Shown: piece after piece, positions 52,111 to 59,181 of the stretch | How the letters are laid out: the number at the start of each line of letters is the position of its first letter | Numbering within the stretch: the stretch's first letter is position 1 | NCBI GenBank assembly: GCA_902779945.1 | Contig: CACZDN010000014.1 | Location: forward strand, 45,931-109,930 | Source: Oscillospiraceae bacterium | Lineage (GTDB): Bacteria > Bacillota > Clostridia > Oscillospirales > Oscillospiraceae | Direction of reading: 5' to 3' | DNA length: 64,000 nucleotides | Notes under the pieces: generated by a model | What the model saw: the letters and a program-made list of their open reading frames with translations, nothing else | The model's database searches: none | Told to the model about the DNA's origin: nothing | Program-made: the position numbers and the translations under genes

Positions 52111-52806
52111 CTAATCCGGATCATCCCTCCGGAACCTTCTGAATATCGCGTAAAACAAAAATCCAAGCAAGGTCCCCAGGGTGTTGGCAATAATATCGTC
52201 GATGTCACAGTTCCCAAGACGCAGGATGAGCTGCAGCGATTCGATCAGCGTCGTGAACATCATGCCCATGGGCAGCACAAAGAAGATCGTCGAGAGCTTT
52301 TCCGGATAAATCATCGGAAAGAGCAGTCCCATCGGGACAAAAAGCGCCACGTTCAGCAGCATGTGGTTGAGCTTCTCTGAGGAGCGGGAGCGCATCGCGT
52401 CCGTCAATGAGGCGAAGGGGACCATTTTGATCACCGTCTGGCTTCTGGTTTCCCGCGAGAGAAACGTGATATACGTGAGCGCGAGCAGATACACGAGGAA
52501 GACAGCCAGGATCCCCTTGTTCAGCTTTCGGAAATCCCGGAGCATCCCGTAGACGGCCATGCACAGCGCGACGGTGGCAAACAGCAGCAGCAGCGCCATC
52601 AGAATCAGCTCAACGGAGCCCAGCGTGCTGAGAATCAGGATCAGCGCGCCGGAGAGGACCGTGTAAATCATGAGCAGCACGATCGCCACAAGGGTCAGCG
52701 AATTCTTGTTCGGCGTCCGCCGCGTCACGACCTGCAAGAGATAGAGATAGCCGCAGAGCATCAGGATCACGATCAGAATGCTCTGCATCAGAACCGGTGT
52801 ACGCAA
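52111..52806 (-). CDS. VanZ-family membrane protein
   Basis: 231 residues. Three to four N-terminal helices precede a VanZ-like domain: NVALFVPMGLLFPMI, TLIESLQLILRLGNCDIDDIIANTLGTLLGFL. VanZ-like proteins often sit in surface-polymer loci and affect glycopeptide resistance, but their activity is unknown. The start is TTG with AAGGAGG upstream. Confidence 0.87.
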   Translation of the reverse strand: MRTPVLMQSILIVILMLCGYLYLLQVVTRRTPNKNSLTLVAIVLLMIYTVLSGALILILSTLGSVELILMALLLLFATVALCMAVYGMLRDFRKLNKGILAVFLVYLLALTYITFLSRETRSQTVIKMVPFASLTDAMRSRSSEKLNHMLLNVALFVPMGLLFPMIYPEKLSTIFFVLPMGMMFTTLIESLQLILRLGNCDIDDIIANTLGTLLGFLFYAIFRRFRRDDPD

Positions 52807-52840
52807 TGCTCTGCCTCCTTCTGATAAGATGAGCGCCTGC

Positions 52841-53047
52841 TCAGGCCTGGAGCGCGGTGGACGTAGCCGTCAGGTCCTGCGCGCTTCGGAAGAAATCAAA
52901 TCTGCCTTGCACGGAGGTCTCCTGCACGATGGTTTTCAAAATCTGGATCGGATGCGCGCCGAGGAACATACCGACAACGACGCCCACCGCACCCAGCGCC
53001 AGCACGATCAGGAGGATGATGACGACCGCTTTTTTCAGCTTGTTCAT
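52841..53047 (-). CDS. Small single-helix membrane protein, unknown
   Basis: 68 residues starting MNKLKKAVVIILL, with one membrane helix (about 6-30) and a 38-residue tail rich in Gln, Thr and Ser. Translation is coupled to the autokinase by an ATGA overlap, with GGGAGG upstream. I do not recognise a family. Its position suggests an accessory of the kinase/chain-length complex; that is only inference from context. Confidence 0.7.
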   Translation of the reverse strand: MNKLKKAVVIILLIVLALGAVGVVVGMFLGAHPIQILKTIVQETSVQGRFDFFRSAQDLTATSTALQA

Positions 53048-55116
53048 TGTTTTTCCTCCCGATAGCACCATTTGCGGCAAAGCGCGAATACACTGCGGAC
53101 GAACGCCGGGAGCGCCCTCAGAAGCATGAGGATGAAGAGCCAGAGCAGCGCGGCGCTCAGAGCCAGGATGATCGCGGACCAGCCGACGGCGCACAGCTTG
53201 TCCGCAAGCGTGGTAAAGGTCTGATACGTGGCGATGAGTCCGTTGGCGCACAGCGCAAAGCCCAGCGTCGCACCGCCCAGAGATGCGCCCGCGGCAGCGG
53301 CCAGCACAGCAACGCCCAGCGCCGTAACGGGAATTGCAAGCAGAATGTACAGCGGGAGTATGCCGCGCGCCTTCCGCCTGCCGCCGCTTTGCCTGTCGGC
53401 CTGCCTGAGGGCAAGCTCGGCGGCCCTGAGCGCATCGGCCGCGGCGGGCTCTTTGTCGATATTGAGCTGCGGGGACGGGGCGCTCTGAACCTGCAGCGTC
53501 TCCAACGGGGTATCCGCCGCTTCGCTCTCATCCATAAAGGCCGGGCTTACGCTTTCTTCAAAGGCGTTTCGCAGCGGCGAGGAGACGGGCGCTTCATACT
53601 GCGCCGTGCCATTGACCCGGGGCCCGGAATTGAACTGCCTGCCGCCGTTTTCGTTCGGGCCTGCGGCGCCGGCTTCGTTTCCGTTCGGGATAAAGTATGC
53701 CTGCTCCGGCGTTGTTTTCTTCCTTCTGCGGTAGTCCTTCGTCTCGTCCTTGCCGCTGCCCTTGCTCTTTCCGGTCTGTGCGGCGTTGACGATGCAGCCC
53801 AGCACCCGCACACCGGTCTTGTCCAGCTTGTCCAGAGAGCTCTGGATTTCGGGGATCGTGGCCATATCGTAGCCGACGACGAACAGCGCCGTGCCGCAGA
53901 TCTGGTTCAGGCTCAGCGTACCCGACACCTCGCCGACGGGCGGGGCGTCGATGACGATATACTCATACTGCTCCTTGAGCTTTTCAAAGAGCTCCACGAC
54001 CGAGCTGTCCATGCAGACGGCGATGTTGCCGATCAGGGAGGGCAGGATGTCGAGATAGCCTGTGAGCGTGGTGACGGCCTCCTGCACCGTGGCGTCGCCA
54101 CTGTAGAGAGCGTTGAAGGAGCGGTAATAATCCACATTTTCGAGGAACATGCTGCCGAGGCGCGGGTTGCGCATGTCGAAATCGACCAGCAGCGTCCGGT
54201 GCTCCATGTCCGACAGCTGGATCGCGAGATTCGCCGCCACGGTGGACTTGCCCTCCTGTGCAGTGGCGGAGGTGACATAGAAGCAGTGATGTTTCTCCTT
54301 CGTCCCGAGGCGGTTGCGGAGGATATAGGCCGCGGCCGAGAAGTTCTGCACGACCTCGCTCGAGGAAATATCGTCCTGCACGAGGAAGGAGGTCTTCCTG
54401 CGGTAATAGGCGTTGTCGCGCGGGATAACGCCGATGGTCTCCATACCGAAGACGGTCTCGACATCCTTGAGGTTCGTGAGTGTCGGATGCATCAGAAGCT
54501 CCATTACGGCAAAGCCGATACCCGACAAAAAGCCGAGGACCGTGAGCGCAATCCAGAGCTTGCCTGTAGCGCCGCCCGCACCGACCATGACGGCCTCAGG
54601 CTCGTTGATCACGGAGAGAGAGCCGATCTGAAGCACTCTCGGAATGGTCTCGTTCGCCACCTCGATCATCGTGTTCCAGATATCGACGCCCTCCTCCGCA
54701 TCGTTCCAGTCGACCTGCATCTCCACGATCTGGGTGGCGTTGTACTGGGTGAGCGTGAGTTCCTTGCGCAGAAGCGTCGGTGACATGCCGAGGAGATTCC
54801 TGCGGTTGATGACCTCGTTGAGAACATGGTCGCTCTGGACGACGTAGTTGACCGCGTCCACCATCTCCGGGGGCAGCATGAAATCGTTGTACGCGGGATT
54901 CGGGTTGCCGTCCAGGTGCATTTCGTTCGTCAGCGTATTGATCGCGAATGCGCCGGTGACTTCAAAGCTCTGCAGGCCGCTCTGCACATAGGTGACGCCC
55001 GAGAGCAGAAGACCGAACATCAGTCCGACGAAGGTCAGCGACAGGATGAGCTTCCATCTTTTCTGGATCGAAAACAGGAAATCACCGACGCGCAGTTGAA
55101 TTCCACTACTTCGCAT
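53044..55116 (-). CDS. Polysaccharide co-polymerase/tyrosine autokinase with extra C-terminal membrane domain
   Basis: 690 residues. Residues 20-210 are a Wzz-like chain-length part bounded by two helices. Residues about 265-460 are a BY-kinase with Walker A AQEGKSTVAANLA, A' LLVDFDMRNPR and Walker B YIVIDAPPVGE. A low-complexity linker with a few tyrosines (EQAYFIP, AQYEAP) follows. The last ~130 residues are hydrophobic (LPLYILLAIPVTALGVAV..., LFILMLLRALPAF), unlike ordinary BY-kinases that end in a tyrosine cluster. It controls EPS length by phosphorylation cycling. Confidence 0.9.
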   Translation of the reverse strand: MRSSGIQLRVGDFLFSIQKRWKLILSLTFVGLMFGLLLSGVTYVQSGLQSFEVTGAFAINTLTNEMHLDGNPNPAYNDFMLPPEMVDAVNYVVQSDHVLNEVINRRNLLGMSPTLLRKELTLTQYNATQIVEMQVDWNDAEEGVDIWNTMIEVANETIPRVLQIGSLSVINEPEAVMVGAGGATGKLWIALTVLGFLSGIGFAVMELLMHPTLTNLKDVETVFGMETIGVIPRDNAYYRRKTSFLVQDDISSSEVVQNFSAAAYILRNRLGTKEKHHCFYVTSATAQEGKSTVAANLAIQLSDMEHRTLLVDFDMRNPRLGSMFLENVDYYRSFNALYSGDATVQEAVTTLTGYLDILPSLIGNIAVCMDSSVVELFEKLKEQYEYIVIDAPPVGEVSGTLSLNQICGTALFVVGYDMATIPEIQSSLDKLDKTGVRVLGCIVNAAQTGKSKGSGKDETKDYRRRKKTTPEQAYFIPNGNEAGAAGPNENGGRQFNSGPRVNGTAQYEAPVSSPLRNAFEESVSPAFMDESEAADTPLETLQVQSAPSPQLNIDKEPAAADALRAAELALRQADRQSGGRRKARGILPLYILLAIPVTALGVAVLAAAAGASLGGATLGFALCANGLIATYQTFTTLADKLCAVGWSAIILALSAALLWLFILMLLRALPAFVRSVFALCRKWCYREEKQ

Positions 55117-55131
55117 GTTCCATACCCCATG

Positions 55132-56802
55132 TTACAGGCCCGTCTGAGCCCGCGCTTTTTTCTTCCTCCTGCGCACCACGAACGTGATGCAGGCGGCGCA
55201 GACGGCCGCGGCTGCGGCGGATGTGCCGACGATCACGTACTGCAATACGTAGGTCGTGTGAATGTTGATTTTCTGGATCTCAGCCTGATCGGCGACATTG
55301 ATGTCATAGCGCTGGGCCGGGTCCAGGTTCTTGATCAGATAGTAGCTGCCAGCCCGGAGCTCGGTGAACGTCTGAGGGTTGCCGGAGGTATTCCAGGTGC
55401 GGATCAGCGCGCCGTCCATATCGAACAGCGCCAGGTTGACGTTCGGGATCTGCACGCTGCTCAGCTCGTCCGTGATGCCGATCAAAACGCGCAGCATACG
55501 GTTTGTCGCCTCGATATGCACCTCGCTGGAGCCATCGATGTATCCGGCCGCGTCGACCGTGACCGTGTAATCCGCGGCACTCGGCTGATAATCTCCGGGC
55601 GCGGTGAGCTGGCGGATGCGGTATGTGGCGCCCCTCGGCAGCCCGTCAAGCACAAAGCTGCCGTCCGCGTCTGTGCTCACGTCCAGAGGCGTAAAGCTGC
55701 CGCGGTCCGCTGTGACGCGAAACACTGCGCCGGCGACGGCCTTCGTTGGATACAGCTCGTCCGTCAGGGAGAAACGGACGCGGGTGCGCAGGTTCGACAC
55801 CATATAGGGAGTCGGCGGGTCCCCGGATCCCTTTTCGGCTACAACGGGGATATCCTCTCTCAGCGCCGCGCAGAACTCGGGAATGTCATGCTGGCGCAGG
55901 ATATACCTGCCGAGATAGACGGGCTCACTCGTGCCGAAGCCCTCCTCGTCCACTGCGATCCGCGCGGCGACCTGTCCCTTGCGCAAGCGCACGGAGCCGT
56001 CCGCCGTGACGATGTCCTCGTCCGCGATCACGTCGAAGCTGCCGCCGGACACAAGGCCGCCGGTCTCGGCGTCTGTCATCTGGACGCGGATCACGCTGCG
56101 CGAGGCGAAGACCGGCACAGAGACCACAAGGGGATCGGACCAGTCATGCACGGCTTCCACAGAAAAGCGCTGGTACTCAGCCGTATCGTAGCCCTCCTGC
56201 CCGCTGAGCTGATGCAGAAAGTAGACGCCGGCTTTCAGCTTTTCCGGGAAGAAAAAGCCGCCTGTTTCCGCCGTCTCGTAGGTTTGAAGCACGGTATGCT
56301 CGGGATAATAGGTGTCCATAATCCGGAGCGCGCCGTCCTCCCCGTAGAGCTCGAACCGGACGCCGGACTCCCTGACGGTGAGGCCGGTCTCGGCGTCGGT
56401 CAGCATGACGTATACGGCGCCCTTCGGAGCTTCGCCATCCACAGCGCCCGGGCCGTCGCCGGTTTCGCCGCCGGGATCGTCAGGCGTCGCAGCGGACGTC
56501 GGTATCGGGGGGCTGTCGGGGAACGGCGCTGTCACTGGGACGGGCGTGGCCGGAACAGGCGCGGCCGGGACAGAATCGGCTTCGCTGTCCGCCTCATCCG
56601 TCAGGACCGATTCATCCACAGTCGCGATGTCGACAGGGCTGTCGACCGTATTCGGGTCGGGGAGGGGATGCTCCGGGACAGATGACTGATTCAGTCCGGG
56701 AAGAAGGACCAGGAGCAGGGAAACCAGAAACAGGGCGCTGAACAAAGCCGAGGCCGGCTGCCAGAAATTCAGTTCCTCCCCCTTTTTCCACTTGCTTCTC
56801 AT
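55132..56802 (-). CDS. Cna-B/SpaA-repeat surface protein
   Basis: 556 residues. A membrane helix at about 17-37 (signal anchor) is followed by a Pro/Asp/Thr-rich stretch to about 125. Then come three to four prealbumin-like repeats: VYVMLTDAETGLTV, VIRVQMTDAETGG, VRFSLTDELYPTKAVAG, LRVLIGITDELSSVQIPN. The C-terminus has another helix with a basic RRRKKK tail but no LPXTG motif. It would stay membrane-tethered at both ends. A structural or adhesive role for the EPS assembly is plausible. Confidence 0.83.
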   Translation of the reverse strand: MRSKWKKGEELNFWQPASALFSALFLVSLLLVLLPGLNQSSVPEHPLPDPNTVDSPVDIATVDESVLTDEADSEADSVPAAPVPATPVPVTAPFPDSPPIPTSAATPDDPGGETGDGPGAVDGEAPKGAVYVMLTDAETGLTVRESGVRFELYGEDGALRIMDTYYPEHTVLQTYETAETGGFFFPEKLKAGVYFLHQLSGQEGYDTAEYQRFSVEAVHDWSDPLVVSVPVFASRSVIRVQMTDAETGGLVSGGSFDVIADEDIVTADGSVRLRKGQVAARIAVDEEGFGTSEPVYLGRYILRQHDIPEFCAALREDIPVVAEKGSGDPPTPYMVSNLRTRVRFSLTDELYPTKAVAGAVFRVTADRGSFTPLDVSTDADGSFVLDGLPRGATYRIRQLTAPGDYQPSAADYTVTVDAAGYIDGSSEVHIEATNRMLRVLIGITDELSSVQIPNVNLALFDMDGALIRTWNTSGNPQTFTELRAGSYYLIKNLDPAQRYDINVADQAEIQKINIHTTYVLQYVIVGTSAAAAAVCAACITFVVRRRKKKARAQTGL

Positions 56803-58367
56803 TTCTTGCTATCCCCACTCAGCAATCCCTCAAACTTTTCAAGCGTAATGGGCTTGGACAGGAAGAAGCCCTGACCCTCGGAGCAGCCGCACTTGCGCAG
56901 CATACCGAGCTGCTCCATGTTCTCGATGCCCTCGACGGCCAGATCGAGCCCCAGCTTGCGCGCCTGGTCGAACGCGGCGTTCAGCGACGCCTGGTTCTGG
57001 TTCCCGGCGAAATAGCGCAGGTCGAGCTTCAAGGTGTCGGCAGACATGCCCTCGATGGAGCTGAGGGCCAGATAGTCGCCGTTGAAGCTGTCGACGATCA
57101 CACGGAAGCCCGCCTGGCGGAGCTTTTCTTCCACCTCGATCACGGCGCTGCCGGACTGGAGATAGGCGTTTTCCGCAATTTCGATCTCCAGAATGCGCGA
57201 AGGGATGCGGTACTTTTTGACCATATTCATGAAGAAATCCGCAACGTCCAGTGCGAGCACGTCGGTCTTTGTCACGTTAATGGCCAGCGGAAGGGGACGA
57301 ATGCCCCTGTCGATCCACCGGCGTAAGGTGATGCAGACCTGCTCCCAGATATACTGGTCGAGCTTCGTGATATAGCCGTTGCTCTCGAGCAGGGGGATGA
57401 AGACTGCAGGAGAGACCATGCCGAGCTTGCCGTGGTTCCAGCGCACAAGCACCTCGCTGCCGATGGCCTTTTTGGTGATCAGGTTAAACTTGGGCTGGAG
57501 CTGGAAAAAAAACTCACCGTTGCGCAGGCCCTCGAGGATCTGCGGCATGAGGATCTGTTCGTTCCCGCCGCTCTGCTGCCCGCCGGCGCCGCCCCCGCCG
57601 GAGACGGAGAAGCCCGTGTCCTTGGGAAGGTGTTCCAGAAGCTCCGTGATCTGCTGCAGGTCCTTCTTCTCACGATAGCGCAGCTGTTCCTCCACGGAAG
57701 GGATGACATGCTTGTGAAATTTGTCGCTGAAAAGCGCCATGTTGCGCAGCATGATGTTCCAGGCGATGCGGTACAGAAGGTTGAACAGCAGGGAGAGGAA
57801 GACACCGGCAATGGATGCGTAGAAGGCGACCTGAATCCCGTTAAGCAGGGCTTGCACGCCGGAGATGGCCGCGTTGACGGTATTGACGCCGATGCCGCGG
57901 AGCCCGACGATCAGGCCGACAAAGGTGCCCAGTATGCCGAAACCGGTCAGCGTGCCCGGAATCTGGTGGATGAGATTCTGCCAGCTTCGCACGGCGAGAA
58001 CATCGTCGTTGATGTAGTCGTCGATGTCGCTCAGAACCTGACCGGACTGCTGCTGCAGCCTGACCTTCTCCCTGTAGTCGGAGAGGAGCCGATCCATCGT
58101 GCGCTGTTGAAAAAAAACCGGCGCCTGTGCGATGCCAGACCACACCGAGACCGCCTGCGAGTCAAGGATACGGTCGATCCCGTCTGATCCGTTCTGAAAA
58201 GCTTTCGCATACTGCAGCACCGGCAGAATGCCGAAGACGACGCCGACCACGCACACCGCCTCCATCACGGCGGTGAACCCGATGGAGATAACATCGGGCG
58301 AAAAGACAATCAGAAAAATGCCGCTGATCAGAAGTATCAGGATCAGAATATAGCTCACACTACGCAT
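56799..58367 (-). CDS. MotA/TolQ/ExbB-like channel domain fused to a degenerate EAL domain
   Basis: 522 residues, first gene of the EPS operon. Two N-terminal helices, then residues ~130-215 with PGTLTGFGILGTFVGLIVGL and a following helix pair, match the MotA/TolQ/ExbB proton-channel domain. After a glycine-rich linker (GGGGAGGQQSGG) comes an EAL domain (~285-515). SEVLVRW, INVTKTD and VEGIEN are kept, but DDFGTG has become DSFNGD, losing a catalytic aspartate. It may therefore sense c-di-GMP rather than cleave it. Stop and next start overlap (ATGA). Confidence 0.85.
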   Translation of the reverse strand: MRSVSYILILILLISGIFLIVFSPDVISIGFTAVMEAVCVVGVVFGILPVLQYAKAFQNGSDGIDRILDSQAVSVWSGIAQAPVFFQQRTMDRLLSDYREKVRLQQQSGQVLSDIDDYINDDVLAVRSWQNLIHQIPGTLTGFGILGTFVGLIVGLRGIGVNTVNAAISGVQALLNGIQVAFYASIAGVFLSLLFNLLYRIAWNIMLRNMALFSDKFHKHVIPSVEEQLRYREKKDLQQITELLEHLPKDTGFSVSGGGGAGGQQSGGNEQILMPQILEGLRNGEFFFQLQPKFNLITKKAIGSEVLVRWNHGKLGMVSPAVFIPLLESNGYITKLDQYIWEQVCITLRRWIDRGIRPLPLAINVTKTDVLALDVADFFMNMVKKYRIPSRILEIEIAENAYLQSGSAVIEVEEKLRQAGFRVIVDSFNGDYLALSSIEGMSADTLKLDLRYFAGNQNQASLNAAFDQARKLGLDLAVEGIENMEQLGMLRKCGCSEGQGFFLSKPITLEKFEGLLSGDSKK

Positions 58368-58427
58368 AATACAGCCTCTTTATAGAATCAGGTATTATTT
58401 ACCAGAATACAATTCTCTTTATCTTAT

Positions 58428-58456
58428 AATATAACATGGCGGTCAAAAGAATTCAA
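58428..58456 (-). promoter_or_regulatory. Promoter of the main EPS operon
   Basis: Minus strand -35 TTGAAT (58451-58456), 17 bp, -10 TATATT (58428-58433), about 60 bp before the channel-EAL gene. Confidence 0.7.
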
Positions 58457-58647
58457 GCACAGATTTGTCATTGCTATGTAATAATCCGATGGCTTATGTT
58501 CCCAAATTGAAACCGGGCCCCACCCCGAAACAGGGACTGTGAAAAAGACCGAATATCTGACAAAGCAAAGCGCATGACAAGGGGGGAAGCCACCTCATCC
58601 TGCAGACGTTGATATACCGGCTTTTTTCACAGCCCCTGCATAAGCGA

Positions 58648-59181
58648 TCAGGTAGGGACATGCTCCTGTCCGGGGGGCGTCCCGCGAAACAGAGACAGAA
58701 GCGCAAGCGCGGCGGAAGCGCTGTCGACCGCGCAGGCGACAAAGTCCATGATGAAAAAATCATAGACGGCCCAGAGCGCCAGGTTGACGAAGATATTGAG
58801 CTTTACAGCCCGGATGCGCCGCACATACAGACAGGCCACGGAATAGACCGCCGTCGTAACGACGGGGAGCAGGCCGATGAGCCCCCGGTTGTTGGAAGCG
58901 ATGCCCAGCAGGGACACGAGCAGCACAAGAAACCAGCAGAGCGGTTTTGTCAGACGGTCGTAGGCCAGCAGGACGTTTCGCAGGGTACAGAGTGCGAAGG
59001 TGGTCACGCCGCTCAAGGAGCAGAAGAAGATGTTGGCGACACCCGCAAGCAGACACTGCCCCGCCTGAAAGAGGTAGATCAGTTTTCTGTCCCGGCTCCA
59101 CGAGCTTGCGAAGGTGAAGCAGGCGGCGCCCAGAGAGACTGCATTTCCCAGCAGAAGATTCGGCTGCATGGCGCTGCTCAC
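58648..59181 (-). CDS. YgjV-family membrane protein
   Basis: 177 residues with five to six helices. The layout NLLLGNAVSLGAACFTFASSWSRDRKLIYLFQ and SNNRGLIGLLPVV resembles the Imp-YgjV family of inner-membrane proteins of unknown function. Translation starts at a GTG overlapping the stop of the EAL gene (GTGA), so the two are coupled. A link to c-di-GMP signalling is suggested only by that coupling. Confidence 0.75.
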   Translation of the reverse strand: MSSAMQPNLLLGNAVSLGAACFTFASSWSRDRKLIYLFQAGQCLLAGVANIFFCSLSGVTTFALCTLRNVLLAYDRLTKPLCWFLVLLVSLLGIASNNRGLIGLLPVVTTAVYSVACLYVRRIRAVKLNIFVNLALWAVYDFFIMDFVACAVDSASAALALLSLFRGTPPGQEHVPT

